From contig NZ_PJRO01000003.1 in NCBI RefSeq assembly GCF_002858745.1, positions 372,001-436,000 on the forward strand: DNA of 64,000 nucleotides, written 5' to 3'. Position numbers and translations under genes: made by a program. Every line of letters starts with the position of its first letter. The stretch's first letter is position 1. Shown here in pieces: positions 7,578-18,342 of this stretch. Origin of the DNA: Mesorhizobium loti. GTDB taxonomy: Bacteria > Pseudomonadota > Alphaproteobacteria > Rhizobiales > Rhizobiaceae. The notes under the pieces are model-generated. The model saw only the letters and a list, made by a program, of their open reading frames with translations, searched no databases and was not told the origin of the DNA.

Positions 7578-10500
7578 TTAGCCGAACACCACCAGCAGAT
7601 CCTTGGCGTCGATCTGATCGCCTGCCTTGACCAGCACCTCGGCAATGACGCCGTCGCGCTCGGCATGCAGTGCCGTTTCCATTTTCATCGCCTCGATGGA
7701 CAGAAGCACGTCGCCAGCCTTGACGGCCTGGCCGGCGGAAACCGACACGCCCGACACGACACCGGGCATCGGCGCGCCGAGATGCGCGTCGTTACCCGCC
7801 GTGGCCTTCGGCCTCGCCTTGCCATTCGAGGCGCCATGCGCCCTGTCCGGCACCTTGACGCGGCGCGGCTGGCCATTGAGTTCGAAGAAGACTGTGACCA
7901 TGCCTTTTTCATCGGTATCGCCGACGGCAAGGCAGCGGATGACCAGTGTCTTGCCCTTCTCGATGTCGACAAAAACCTCGTCCTCCGGCTTCATGCCGTA
8001 GAAATAGGTTGGCGTCGGCAGCACGCTGACCGGACCATAGCTTTCCTGCGCGGCGGCGAAATCGGAGAACACCTTCGGATACATCAGCCACGAGGCGAAT
8101 TCGTTCTCAGGCAGCTTGCGACCGAGCTTTTCCTCGATCTCCTTGCGGTTCTTCTTCAGGTCCGCCGGCTTCAGCAGCGAGCCGGGGCGCACGGTGATCG
8201 GCTTGTCGCCTTTCAGCGCTTTCTTCTGCAAGGCTTCCGGCCAACCGCCCGGCGACTGACCGAGATCGCCACGCAGCATGGAAACGACCGAATCCGGGAA
8301 GGCGATGTCCTTGCCCGGGTTCTCGACATCGGCCACCGTCAGCTCCTGGCTGATCATCATCAGCGCCATGTCGCCAACGACCTTGGAAGACGGCGTCACC
8401 TTGACGATGTCGCCGAACATCAGGTTGACGTCGTGATAGGCCTGCGCCACCTCGTGCCAGCGCGTTTCCAATCCGAGCGAGCGCGCCTGCTCCTTGAGAT
8501 TGGTGAATTGCCCGCCGGGCATTTCGTGCAGGTAGACCTCGGAGGCCGGCCCCTTGAGGTCGCTTTCGAAGGCGGCATACTGGTTGCGTACCGCTTCCCA
8601 GTAGAACGAGATCTTGCGAATCCACTTCGGGTCGAGGCCCGGGTCGCGGTCAGTCCCCTTTAACGCCTCGACGATCGAGCCAAGACAAGGCTGCGACGTG
8701 TTGCCGGAGAAGGCGTCCATCGCTGCATCAACCGCATCGACGCCGCTCTCCACCGCCGCCAGCACGGTTGCAGCCGACAGGCCGGACGTATCGTGCGTAT
8801 GGAAATGGATCGGCAGGTCGGTCGCCTCGCGCAGCGCTTTGAACAGAACGCGCGCGGCGGCAGGTTTCAACAGACCAGCCATGTCCTTGACCGCGATGAT
8901 GTGGGCGCCGGCCGCTTCCAGCTCCTTGGCCAGCCCGACATAATAGTTGAGGCTGTATTTGGCCCTGTTCGGATCGAGGATGTCGCCGGTGTAGCACATC
9001 GCCGCTTCGATCAATTTGCCCTCGGCACCCACCGCATCCATGGCGACGCGCATGTTCTCGACCCAGTTCAGGCAGTCGAAGACGCGGAACAGGTCGATGC
9101 CGCCTTCCGCGGCCTGCTTGACGAAATGCTGCACCACATTGTCAGGGTAATTGGTGTAACCGACGCCATTGGCGCCGCGCAGCAGCATCTGCAAAAGGAT
9201 GTTCGGCGCCCTTTCACGTACCAGCGAGAGCCGTTCCCAAGGATCTTCGGTCAGGAAGCGCATGGCGACGTCGAAGGTGGCACCGCCCCAGCATTCGAGC
9301 GACAGCAGCTGCGGCAAGGCGCGCGCATAGGTGCCGGCGATGCGGGCGATATCATGTGTACGCATACGCGTCGCCAGCAGCGACTGATGTCCATCGCGCA
9401 TGGTGGTGTCGGTGACCAGCACCTGGTTTTGTTCGCGCATCCATTTGGCGAACCCTTCAGGGCCAAGCCGGTCGAGTTTCTGCCTGGTGCCGTCGGGGAT
9501 CGGCGCGGTGAACCACGGGATGATCGGTGCAGCAGCATCCGGATTGGGCTTCGGCCGACCACGCGTCTCGGGATGGCCGTTGACGGAAACGTCAGCCAGA
9601 TAGTTGAGCAGCTTGGTGGCACGATCCTGCCGCTTGACCTGCGCGAACAGTTCCGGCGTCGAGTCGATGAATTTCGTCGTGTAGGAATTGTCGGCGAAGC
9701 TCGGATGATTGATGATTGCTTCGAGGAAGGTGAGGTTGGTGGCCACGCCACGGATGCGGAATTCGCGCAATGCGCGGTTCATGCGCGAGATCGCTTCTTC
9801 CGAGGTCGGCGCCCAGGCCGTGACCTTCTCGAGCAGCGGGTCGTAATAGCGGGTGATGACCGCGCCCGAATAGGCGGTACCGCCATCGAGGCGGATGCCG
9901 AAGCCGGTGGCGCCGCGATACGCGGTGATACGGCCATAGTCGGGAATGAAGTTCTGCTCCGGATCTTCGGTCGTGATGCGGCACTGCAAGGCGTGGCCGT
10001 TCAACCGGATATCCTTCTGCGCCGGCACACCCGATTCCGGCGTGCCGATGGCAAACCCGTCTAGGATATGGATCTGCGCCTTGACGATATCGATGCCGGT
10101 CACCTGCTCGGTGACGGTGTGCTCCACCTGGATGCGGGGATTGACCTCGATAAAATAGAACTTGCCGCTGTCGGCATCCTGCAGGAACTCGACCGTACCG
10201 GCGCCGATATAGCTGGTCTCGTTGGCGATCCTCAGCGCATAGCCGCAAAGCTCCTGACGCAGCTCGTCGCTGAGATAGGGCGCAGGCGCGCGCTCGACGA
10301 CTTTCTGGTTGCGGCGCTGGATTGAACAGTCGCGCTCGAACAGATGCACGGCATTGCGATGCGTGTCGCCGAGGATCTGCACCTCGACATGGCGAGCCCG
10401 TTCGATCAGCTTTTCGAGATAGACTTCATCCTTGCCGAAGGCCGCCCTGGCCTCACGCTTGCCTTCCGTTACCTCGCGGATGAGGTCGGCCTCGCTGCGG

Positions 10501-11036
10501 ATCGCGCGCATGCCGCGCCCGCCACCACCCCAGGAGGCCTTCAGCATGACCGGATAGCCGACGGCCTTGGCCAGCTTCTTGATTTCCTCGGCATCGTCCG
10601 GCAGCGGATCGGTGGCGGGCACGACAGGCACGCCGACTTCGATGGCGAGATTGCGCGCCGCAACCTTGTTGCCGAGCCGGCGCATCGTCTCCGGCTTTGG
10701 ACCGATGAAAGTGATACCGTTTGCCACGCAGGCCTCGGCGAATTCCGGGCTTTCCGACAACAGGCCATACCCAGGATGGATGGCGTCGGCGCCCGAAAGC
10801 TTAGCGACGCGGATCACCTCGTCGATCGAAAGATAGGCCTCGATCGGCCCCATGTCCTTGGCAAGCCATGGGCCGCGGCCAACCTGGTAGCTTTCGTCGG
10901 CCTTGAAGCGATGCAGTGAATATTTGTCCTCTTCCGCCCAGATCGCCACCGTTTTGAGCCCCAGCTCGTTGGCCGCGCGGAAGACGCGGATGGCGATCTC
11001 GGAACGGTTGGCGACAAGGATCTTCGTGATTGCCAA
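7578..11036 (-). CDS. pyc: Pyruvate carboxylase
   Basis: This single long chain contains all three parts of the enzyme that makes oxaloacetate from pyruvate, bicarbonate and ATP. Biotin carboxylase comes first (ITKILVANRSEIAIRVFR, then the glycine-rich ATP-grasp KASWGGGGRGM). The carboxyltransferase barrel follows (TDTTMRDGHQSLLATRMRT), then the C-terminal biotinyl domain with AMKMETAL, biotin Lys near residue 1118. The start is taken as TTG at 11036, with GGAG eight bases upstream. That gives 1152 residues, the usual length, whereas TTG at 11054 would add six residues. It is the anaplerotic enzyme of the cell and stands alone. Confidence 0.96.
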   Translation of the reverse strand: MAITKILVANRSEIAIRVFRAANELGLKTVAIWAEEDKYSLHRFKADESYQVGRGPWLAKDMGPIEAYLSIDEVIRVAKLSGADAIHPGYGLLSESPEFAEACVANGITFIGPKPETMRRLGNKVAARNLAIEVGVPVVPATDPLPDDAEEIKKLAKAVGYPVMLKASWGGGGRGMRAIRSEADLIREVTEGKREARAAFGKDEVYLEKLIERARHVEVQILGDTHRNAVHLFERDCSIQRRNQKVVERAPAPYLSDELRQELCGYALRIANETSYIGAGTVEFLQDADSGKFYFIEVNPRIQVEHTVTEQVTGIDIVKAQIHILDGFAIGTPESGVPAQKDIRLNGHALQCRITTEDPEQNFIPDYGRITAYRGATGFGIRLDGGTAYSGAVITRYYDPLLEKVTAWAPTSEEAISRMNRALREFRIRGVATNLTFLEAIINHPSFADNSYTTKFIDSTPELFAQVKRQDRATKLLNYLADVSVNGHPETRGRPKPNPDAAAPIIPWFTAPIPDGTRQKLDRLGPEGFAKWMREQNQVLVTDTTMRDGHQSLLATRMRTHDIARIAGTYARALPQLLSLECWGGATFDVAMRFLTEDPWERLSLVRERAPNILLQMLLRGANGVGYTNYPDNVVQHFVKQAAEGGIDLFRVFDCLNWVENMRVAMDAVGAEGKLIEAAMCYTGDILDPNRAKYSLNYYVGLAKELEAAGAHIIAVKDMAGLLKPAAARVLFKALREATDLPIHFHTHDTSGLSAATVLAAVESGVDAVDAAMDAFSGNTSQPCLGSIVEALKGTDRDPGLDPKWIRKISFYWEAVRNQYAAFESDLKGPASEVYLHEMPGGQFTNLKEQARSLGLETRWHEVAQAYHDVNLMFGDIVKVTPSSKVVGDMALMMISQELTVADVENPGKDIAFPDSVVSMLRGDLGQSPGGWPEALQKKALKGDKPITVRPGSLLKPADLKKNRKEIEEKLGRKLPENEFASWLMYPKVFSDFAAAQESYGPVSVLPTPTYFYGMKPEDEVFVDIEKGKTLVIRCLAVGDTDEKGMVTVFFELNGQPRRVKVPDRAHGASNGKARPKATAGNDAHLGAPMPGVVSGVSVSAGQAVKAGDVLLSIEAMKMETALHAERDGVIAEVLVKAGDQIDAKDLLVVFG

Positions 11037-11055
11037 GTGGGGTGCTCCAGCCAAT

Positions 11056-11159
11056 TAGAGCAATTCCAGGAAAGGTGCGTAGCGGTTTTCCGTCCGGAAT
11101 TGCGTAAAACAAAAAGTTAGAGCGTTTCCGCGTTTCCGAGAAAATCGGAAAGGCTCTAG
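11056..11159 (+). repeat. Dispersed rhizobial intergenic repeat, copy 2
   Basis: This is a full-length copy in the pyc upstream region. It reads AGAGCAATTCCAGGAAAGG, then AGCGGTTTTCCG, CCGGAATTGCGTAAAACAAA, TAGAGCGTTTCCG, and ends with GGAAAGGCTCTA. The terminal TAGAGCG/GGCTCTA blocks are inverted, so the right half can fold. It shares block order with 37800-37902. Confidence 0.8.
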
Positions 11160-11378
11160 GGAAGAAAGGCGGGCGCATGATTAGCGGGAAAATGCTGCAG
11201 TGCAACTAAAATAAGCACCCTTCCGAAATGAATACGGATCAGGCAGTAAGAGCGCGGGAAAACAGGAAAGCCGCGGAAAATTCCGCAACGTCATGCAATC
11301 AAGGAACGGAAAATAATCGCGGCCGCAAAGGGCTCCAGACCAAGCCGTCTTCTGAATAAAACGGACACCGGCAAAAGA

Positions 11379-11407
11379 AAATGCCCGGCGCCTGGCGCCG
11401 GGCATTT
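11379..11407 (-). terminator. Rho-independent terminator of the liv operon
   Basis: A perfect inverted repeat with 14-base arms around one base (AAATGCCCGGCGCC and its complement) lies 21 bp after the binding-protein stop codon. On the minus strand it is followed by a T-rich tail, TTTTCTTTT. Confidence 0.85.
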
Positions 11408-11427
11408 CATCAGAACCTGAAGAATGA

Positions 11428-12549
11428 TCAGTCGACCTTCGGCACGTAGGTGTACTTGCCGTCGTCGCCCTTCTTCCAGATGTACATCACGTAGCCCGGA
11501 AGCTTGGGATCGCCCTTTTCGTCATAGGAGAGATCGCCGAGAACGGTCTTGAATGGGCCCTTCTCGTGCAGCGCCTTGGCGACTTCCTTGGTATCATTCG
11601 ACTTGGCGGCAGTTGCGGCCTGAGCGATCACCTGCACCGCAGCATAAGAATACAGCGTATAGGCTTCAGGCTCGAAGCCCTGGGCGCGGAACTTCGCAAC
11701 CAGGTCGTTGTTCGCCGGATTGAGGCGCGGATCGGCACCGAACGTGTTCAGTGTGCCAGCCACTGCGTCGCCTGCGATCGAAGCAAGTTCGTTCGAGACG
11801 ATACCGTCGCCCGACATCAGAGGTGCCTTGAGGCCCTGGTCGGTCGACTGGCGAATGATCAGACCAGCTTCGGTGTGCAGGCCGCCCCAGTAGATCAGGG
11901 TGACGCCGGCTTCCTTCATCTTCGCGATCAGAGCGGAGAAGTCCTTGTCGCCGACGTTGACGCCTTCGTACATGACTTCCTTGACGCCAGCGGCGTTCAT
12001 CGCCTTCTTGGTCTCATCGGCAAGGCCCTGGCCATAAGGGGTCTTATCATGAATGACCGCGATCTTGGCATCCTTGAAGTTCTTGGCGATGTAGCCGCCA
12101 GCAATGCCGCCCTGCTGGTCGTCACGGCCGCAGGTGCGGAACACGTTCCACAGGCCACGTTCGGTGAAGACCGGGTTGGTGGCGGCTGGTGTCACTTCGA
12201 CGATGCCGTTCTCGGCATAGACTTCCGAGGCCGGGATCGAGACGCCCGAGTTGAAGTGGCCGACCACGAACTTGACACCGTCGGCGACGAACTTGTTGGC
12301 AACTGAAATACCCTGCTTCGGATCGGAGACGTCGTCACCGACCGAAAGCTTGACCTGTTCGCCATTGATGCCACCAGCCGCGTTGATCTCGGCAATGGCC
12401 ATTTCGGCGCCCTTCTGCAACTGCGCGCCGAAGGCAGCATTGGGGCCAGTGATCGGGGCACCAACGGCGATCTGAAGGTCAGCCCACGCGCTGCCGCTGA
12501 ACGCGAGCAGCGCGGTCAGGGCCACGGCGGACAAAAGTGATTTTTTCAT
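11428..12549 (-). CDS. livK: Branched-chain amino acid ABC transporter substrate-binding protein
   Basis: The protein begins with a signal peptide ([23 protein letters not shown]). The LivJ/LivK fold follows: [40 protein letters not shown], and [21 protein letters not shown] with the ligand-binding Ser/Thr region. It captures Leu, Ile, Val or related amino acids in the periplasm. The ATG at 12549 is preferred over an upstream in-frame ATG because the signal peptide starts there with GGGAG upstream. It is the last gene of the livHMGF operon, separated by a 137-bp gap that could hold its own promoter, and is followed by a strong terminator. Confidence 0.94.
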   Translation of the reverse strand: MKKSLLSAVALTALLAFSGSAWADLQIAVGAPITGPNAAFGAQLQKGAEMAIAEINAAGGINGEQVKLSVGDDVSDPKQGISVANKFVADGVKFVVGHFNSGVSIPASEVYAENGIVEVTPAATNPVFTERGLWNVFRTCGRDDQQGGIAGGYIAKNFKDAKIAVIHDKTPYGQGLADETKKAMNAAGVKEVMYEGVNVGDKDFSALIAKMKEAGVTLIYWGGLHTEAGLIIRQSTDQGLKAPLMSGDGIVSNELASIAGDAVAGTLNTFGADPRLNPANNDLVAKFRAQGFEPEAYTLYSYAAVQVIAQAATAAKSNDTKEVAKALHEKGPFKTVLGDLSYDEKGDPKLPGYVMYIWKKGDDGKYTYVPKVD

Positions 12550-12686
12550 TGAAACGCTCCCATTTACCGGGCGGGCGAGGATAGAGTTTTCACGCGATGC
12601 CCACCCCAATCGCAGAAAACGTACTTTGCCTCATTTTGATGCCTTGTCACGCCGATTCTTGGTCGAACCGGCGTGAGTCAAAAACA

Positions 12687-13034
12687 TCAGCCTTTCGGCT
12701 TCCAACTCAGCGGCGAAACCTTTTCGTATAGCCAGCTATACTGCGACACCATCTGGTTCGTGCGGGTATACTGGTAACCGAGAAACGCCAGCACCATCAG
12801 CACGATCGTGTCGACGACATAGTATTGCAGCGTGAACATCGTACCCTCGAAAAGAGCGTGATGGATGAAACGCACCCCGAGACCCAGGCCGAGAATGTAG
12901 ATGAAAAGCATGGGCTTGCTACGCCATGTCTGCGCACAGGCCCTGCCTGTCATCCAGGCCGCCCAACCGCCCAACAGGCAGGTGACGAAGAAGAACTGCC
13001 AGATAGAGGCCTCTTCATAGATGATGCCTTGCAT
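12687..13034 (-). CDS. Small membrane protein of the liv operon (DUF6867-like)
   Basis: This 115-residue protein has three to four hydrophobic segments: SIWQFFFVTCLLGGWAAW, KPMLFIYILGLGLGVRFIHH and YVVDTIVLMVLAFLGYQYTR. It ends in a basic, Trp-containing tail. It lies 18 bp after livF and before livK, in the same direction. I recall a conserved unknown family at this place in rhizobial liv operons (DUF6867), but that assignment is from memory. It may assist assembly or activity of the transporter; no motif supports a specific role. Confidence 0.75.
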   Translation of the reverse strand: MQGIIYEEASIWQFFFVTCLLGGWAAWMTGRACAQTWRSKPMLFIYILGLGLGVRFIHHALFEGTMFTLQYYVVDTIVLMVLAFLGYQYTRTNQMVSQYSWLYEKVSPLSWKPKG

Positions 13035-13052
13035 GATGAAGACCCTTTGAAC

Positions 13053-13781
13053 TCAGTGATGCCCGCCTTCGAGATAGGCGGCGCGCACTTCCGGATTGGC
13101 GAGCAAATCTTTGCCGGTGCCGCTCATGGTGACGTTGCCGTTCACCATGACGTAGCCGCGCGTGGCGAGTTTCAGCGCGCCGAAGGCGTTCTGCTCGACC
13201 AGGAACACGGTCAGCCCCTGCGTGCGATTGAGCTCGCGAATGGCGTCGAAGATCTGCTTGACGATCAGCGGCGCAAGACCAAGCGAAGGCTCGTCCAGCA
13301 AAAGCAGTTTCGGCCGCGCCATCAGCGCGCGTCCGATCGACAGCATCTGCTGCTCGCCGCCCGAAAGCGTGCCGCCGCGCTGGCTGATGCGCTCCTTCAG
13401 TCGCGGGAACAGGGTGAAGACCTTTTCGACGTCCTCGCTGTAATATTTGAGGTTGTCGAGGCTGGCCCCCATCTGCAGGTTTTCCATCACCGTCATGCGC
13501 GGGAAGATGCGACGCCCTTCCGGCGACTGGGCGATGCGCATTCTGGCAATTTCATGCGTTGGCATCTGCGTGATGTCGGTGCCGGCGAAAGTGATCGTTC
13601 CCGTACGCGCCCGCGGCGCGCCAAAGACAGTCATCATCAGTGTCGACTTGCCGGCACCGTTGGCACCGATCAGGGCAACGATCTCGCCCTCGTTGACGCT
13701 GACATTGACGCCGTTCAGCGCCCGGATGTTGCCGTAGTAGGTATGGACGCCCTTGATATCGAGCAGCGGTGCACCGGCCAT
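13053..13781 (-). CDS. livF: Branched-chain amino acid ABC transporter ATPase LivF
   Basis: The 242-residue ATPase has Walker A (GANGAGKST), a LivF-type Q-loop (QSPEGRRIFPRMTV), the signature TLSGGEQQMLSIGRAL and Walker B LLLLDEPSLGLAP. It energises uptake together with LivG. Its ATG overlaps the livG stop by one base (TAATG), showing coupling. The protein ends with a typical LivF tail (RAAYLEGGHH). Confidence 0.96.
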   Translation of the reverse strand: MAGAPLLDIKGVHTYYGNIRALNGVNVSVNEGEIVALIGANGAGKSTLMMTVFGAPRARTGTITFAGTDITQMPTHEIARMRIAQSPEGRRIFPRMTVMENLQMGASLDNLKYYSEDVEKVFTLFPRLKERISQRGGTLSGGEQQMLSIGRALMARPKLLLLDEPSLGLAPLIVKQIFDAIRELNRTQGLTVFLVEQNAFGALKLATRGYVMVNGNVTMSGTGKDLLANPEVRAAYLEGGHH

Positions 13782-15604
13782 TATTTACGCCCTCCGCGCT
13801 TGGCCGCTGCGGACTTTGCCGACGCATGGCTGGTTGGTACATCGCCCGCGTCGACCCGACGCGAGAATTCAGTGTCTTTGCCCTTGGCGAGCAGCTTCGC
13901 CTGGCCGATCCAGTCCTCGCGGGCAATGCGCCCGTCAAAGGCGAGATAGGCCTCAGCCGCAACGACATCTGCCTTCTTCCATGCGGCGACCTGGTCGAAA
14001 TGATAGATGCCGTGGTCGTTCAGCTTCTTTTCGTTGACGGAGCCTATGCCCTTGATGCGGGTCAGGTTATCGGCCTTGCCGCCGCGTGGCGCGGAAAGAC
14101 GGTTCGAAATGCCGGCTGTCGGTTTGGCAGCAGCCGGCTTGGTCGCCGCCACCTTGGCCTTTGCTGCAGGCGCTGCTGGAACCGCCGCTTTTGGCGACAC
14201 CGCAGGCTTTGCGGCGGCCTTGGCAACAGGCTTCTTTTCACTGGTTTTGACTGCAGGTTTCGCGGCAGTGTTCTTTGCTTCAACCTTGATTGGCGCAGCC
14301 TTCACAGCTGCCTTGCGGGCCGGAGCGGAAGCAGCCTTGGCTGTCGGTTTGGCCAATGCGGCTTTGCCGGTAACCTTCGCCGGGGTCGCCTTTGCGTCCG
14401 ACTTCCTTGCTATGGATTGAGCATTCGGCGCTGCCGTCGCTGGAGCCGAAGGCTTGGTGGCCTTCGTTTTGACCGCACCGGCGGCCTTGGCTGCTGCGCC
14501 GGCTGATTTTGCCGAACCAGCAGCTTTCACCGCTTTGCCCTTGGGCGCCTTGGCGCCCACCGCCGCAGGAGTTTCCGAAGCGACATTGGCCCGTGCTTCC
14601 ACAAGGGCAGCCTTCGATGCGCCCTTGGAGACGGTAATCCGCTCGCCCTCAACGTGGTCTATGGTCTCGCTGATCGGGCCGGCCATCATTGATGCCGAGG
14701 TGCTCGGGCCATGCGCGACATCTGGATGGGCTTCGAGCCGCTCGATGATGTTCTCGTCGCCGACATCGGTAAGCACGGTCTCGACCTCTTCGTCGTCGAC
14801 GCCGAGATAGGCTGCGATGACCTTGGGGTCGGAGCGCACGAAAGCCGGATCGCCATCCGAGATCTTGCGGCCATATTCCAGTACCACGATGTGGTCGGAG
14901 ATCTGCATCACCACCGACATGTCGTGCTCGATCAGCAGGATGGAGGTACCGGTGTTGTTCTTGATGCCCATCAGCAGGTCGTTGAGCGCCAGCGACTCCT
15001 TCGGGTTGAGGCCGGCGGCGGGCTCGTCGAGGCAGAGCAGTTCGGGACCGGTGCACATGGCACGGGCAATTTCGAGCCGGCGCTGCGCGCCATAGGGCAG
15101 GTCGCCGGCGGGATCGTCGGCCCGATCCATGAGATCGGCCTGCTCCAGCCAGTGCTTGGCCAACTCGACCGATTCACCCGACACGCGGCGATAATTGCCG
15201 AGGCCGAGCAGGCCGACAATCGTGTAGCCCGAGGCCTTCATCAGTTTGTTGTGCTGGGCAACCAGCAGGTTCTCCAGCACCGTCATGCCCGAGAACAGCC
15301 GAATGTTCTGGAACGTGCGAGCCACCTTGGCCTTCGCGGTGATCTGGAAGTCCGGCATGCGTTCCAGCAGGAACTCCGAACCACCCTGACCGGTGAAGCG
15401 GATCATGCCTTCGGTCGGTTTGTAGAAGCCGGTGATGCAGTTGAACACTGTGGTCTTGCCGGCGCCGTTCGGGCCAATCAGCGCGGTGATCTCGCCGCGC
15501 TTGGCCTCGAAGGACAGGTCGCCGATGGCGACCAGGCCACCGAACTTCATCGACAGGTGCTCGACCTGCAGAAGCGTCTTGTTCATGGGAGCACTCAAAT
15601 CCAT
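13781..15604 (-). CDS. livG: LivG ATPase with a long Ala/Lys-rich tail and C-terminal helix-hairpin-helix-like domain
   Basis: Residues 1-270 are a normal LivG ATPase: Walker [10 protein letters not shown], signature [15 protein letters not shown], Walker [14 protein letters not shown] and an H-loop His (IEHDMS). Instead of ending there, the chain continues to 607 residues. Residues 330-500 are a low-complexity Ala/Lys/Pro segment. Residues 511-575 form a compact domain ([20 protein letters not shown], then [11 protein letters not shown] and [13 protein letters not shown]) resembling the helix-hairpin-helix-type module at the ends of some rhizobial proteins. The ATG at 15604 overlaps the livM stop (ATGA). 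The extension's role is unknown, and no frameshift is needed to explain it. Confidence 0.92.
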   Translation of the reverse strand: MDLSAPMNKTLLQVEHLSMKFGGLVAIGDLSFEAKRGEITALIGPNGAGKTTVFNCITGFYKPTEGMIRFTGQGGSEFLLERMPDFQITAKAKVARTFQNIRLFSGMTVLENLLVAQHNKLMKASGYTIVGLLGLGNYRRVSGESVELAKHWLEQADLMDRADDPAGDLPYGAQRRLEIARAMCTGPELLCLDEPAAGLNPKESLALNDLLMGIKNNTGTSILLIEHDMSVVMQISDHIVVLEYGRKISDGDPAFVRSDPKVIAAYLGVDDEEVETVLTDVGDENIIERLEAHPDVAHGPSTSASMMAGPISETIDHVEGERITVSKGASKAALVEARANVASETPAAVGAKAPKGKAVKAAGSAKSAGAAAKAAGAVKTKATKPSAPATAAPNAQSIARKSDAKATPAKVTGKAALAKPTAKAASAPARKAAVKAAPIKVEAKNTAAKPAVKTSEKKPVAKAAAKPAVSPKAAVPAAPAAKAKVAATKPAAAKPTAGISNRLSAPRGGKADNLTRIKGIGSVNEKKLNDHGIYHFDQVAAWKKADVVAAEAYLAFDGRIAREDWIGQAKLLAKGKDTEFSRRVDAGDVPTSHASAKSAAAKRGGRK

Positions 15605-16998
15605 CAACCGTGTCCTTCCTTGGTGAAGGACCCTGAAACCGCTTTTCGTATCTTCAGGAACGCAGTCGGTTCTCGACTGCCAACGAAGCCGCGCGGCTTC
15701 CACAACATGACAATGACCATGGCCATGCCGAACAGGAGCATACGGTAGAGTTCAGGCGTGAAATCGGGGCCGAATATGGCTTTCAGGAAATCCAGCTCGC
15801 GCAGGATTTCAGTGCCGCCGATCATCACCACCGCGGCAACTGCGATGCCGCCGAGCGAACCCATGCCGCCGAGCACCACGATCGCCAGGATGATCGCCGA
15901 TTCGATGAAGACGAAGGATTCCGGCGACACGAAACCTTGTCGCGCCGCGAAGAAGGAGCCGGCGAAACCGCCGAACATCGCGCCGGTCGCAAAGGCGGTG
16001 AGCTTGGTGGTGGTGGTGTTGATGCCGAGCGAACGGCAGGCGATCTCGTCCTCGCGCAACGCTTCCCAGGCCCGCCCCACTGGCATACGGCGCAGCCGGA
16101 TGGTGACGAAGGCGGTCAACAGCGCCAGAGCCAGTGCCAGATAGTAGAGAAATATCTTGTAGTAGGCGCCCGACTGGGCAATGCCCAGCACCTTGGAAAT
16201 GTAGTTCGGGTCGGAGACGTTGAACGACATCAGACCGAAGAACGAGACCTTGGGGATACCGGAGATACCGGCAGCCCCATTGGTCACCTCGCGCCAGTTG
16301 ATCAGCACAAGGCGGATGATTTCACCGAAAGCCAGCGTGACGATCGCCAGATAATCGCCGCGCAGGCGCAGCACCGGGAACCCCAGCAGCACGCCCCAGA
16401 ACGCGGCCATGATGCCGGCGCATGGCAACAGAATCCAGAAGGACAGGCCGTAATGCGTGCCGAGCAATGCGTAGGCATAAGCACCCACTGCGTAGAAGGC
16501 GACGTAGCCGAGATCAAGCAGACCGGCCAAACCGACGACGATGTTCAGGCCCCAGGCCAACATCACATAGATCAGGATCTGGATGCCGAAATTGTCGACC
16601 CATTTCAATGAACTCTGGAAGCCGACCAGCGATACCACCACGACGGGATAGAGCAGCAACACTGCAATGCCGAGCGCATTGAAATTGCGGCGAATGAAAC
16701 CCGGCTCGGCTGCTGCGGCAGGCGCGCTGGCTTTTTCTGCCTTGGCACGTTCGATTGCGGGTATGGCAAAGGCCACATAGAGGAACCGCCCGACGGCGGT
16801 GATGATCACCACGATCGCCAGCAATCCCCAGCGCTGGATCAGCACCAGTTCGTTGCGAATGTTCTGGTCTGTCCTCAGACCGATGAACAGGACGAAGAGA
16901 CCAAGCGCGACAAGGCCGGCATAGATCGCTTCGCGGAAGGCGCGAGCCATGGGATTGGCGACGGTCTCGCCCGTATTGTTGGAAACAGTAACGGCCAT
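15604..16998 (-). CDS. livM: Branched-chain amino acid ABC transporter permease LivM
   Basis: The 464-residue membrane protein has about 70 extra N-terminal residues with two helices before the LivM core. The core contains [27 protein letters not shown], the family hallmark, and an ATPase-coupling loop [22 protein letters not shown]. It forms the inner-membrane channel with LivH. It lies four bases after livH and overlaps livG, inside one transcription unit. Confidence 0.95.
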   Translation of the reverse strand: MAVTVSNNTGETVANPMARAFREAIYAGLVALGLFVLFIGLRTDQNIRNELVLIQRWGLLAIVVIITAVGRFLYVAFAIPAIERAKAEKASAPAAAAEPGFIRRNFNALGIAVLLLYPVVVVSLVGFQSSLKWVDNFGIQILIYVMLAWGLNIVVGLAGLLDLGYVAFYAVGAYAYALLGTHYGLSFWILLPCAGIMAAFWGVLLGFPVLRLRGDYLAIVTLAFGEIIRLVLINWREVTNGAAGISGIPKVSFFGLMSFNVSDPNYISKVLGIAQSGAYYKIFLYYLALALALLTAFVTIRLRRMPVGRAWEALREDEIACRSLGINTTTTKLTAFATGAMFGGFAGSFFAARQGFVSPESFVFIESAIILAIVVLGGMGSLGGIAVAAVVMIGGTEILRELDFLKAIFGPDFTPELYRMLLFGMAMVIVMLWKPRGFVGSREPTAFLKIRKAVSGSFTKEGHG

Positions 16999-17002
16999 GG
17001 GC

Positions 17003-17905
<903 letters not shown>

Positions 17906-18342
17906 ATTCCCGAGGCTCCCCTGAAACGTCGCCTGCCCTGGCGCGTCTCTCTCGTATTTCCCCTAGTCGTAAGGTTTCAAACCCAGATTGCAACGGCATT
18001 TTTCTATCGCCTGGCGCGTGTTTCCCGCACGCCTCGCGACTGCCTTATTATTGTTGCCCGGTTCGTGGACTACGGCGGACCGTATCATTGGCACAAAGCA
18101 ATGTCTTTGACGATTCCGAATTAGTTTGCACCGATTTTCGAAACTTCAGTCGCAAAAATCGATTGAGAAGACGAATTCTTGCGTCTTTTCGACCGGTCAC
18201 TTTTCCTCCTTATTCGCCGACAAACCCATTTTTCGATACTGAGAGCGCCGCGCGTCCTCTAGGATACCCAAGGGACGCTCCAACACTTTAATTTGCGCAT
18301 GATCCTTTCCGAAAATCGATTCCGATTTTTCGTGGTCATACG
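17906..18342. other. Intergenic region with liv promoter and a palindromic repeat
   Basis: No gene is seen here. The left part must hold the livH promoter. The right end (about 18296-18342) is a second type of rhizobial repeat: GCGCATGATCC, then CGAAAATCG and CGATTTTTCG as inverted arms, then GGTCAT. The hairpin lies just after the epimerase stop and could end its transcript. Confidence 0.5.

Noticed and set aside
8793..10064. 423-residue frame antisense to pyruvate carboxylase
   Set aside because: It is a shadow of the conserved pyc gene in high-GC sequence and has no family features.
12825..13949. 374-residue frame antisense to livF
   Set aside because: It is a shadow of two conserved liv genes on the minus strand.
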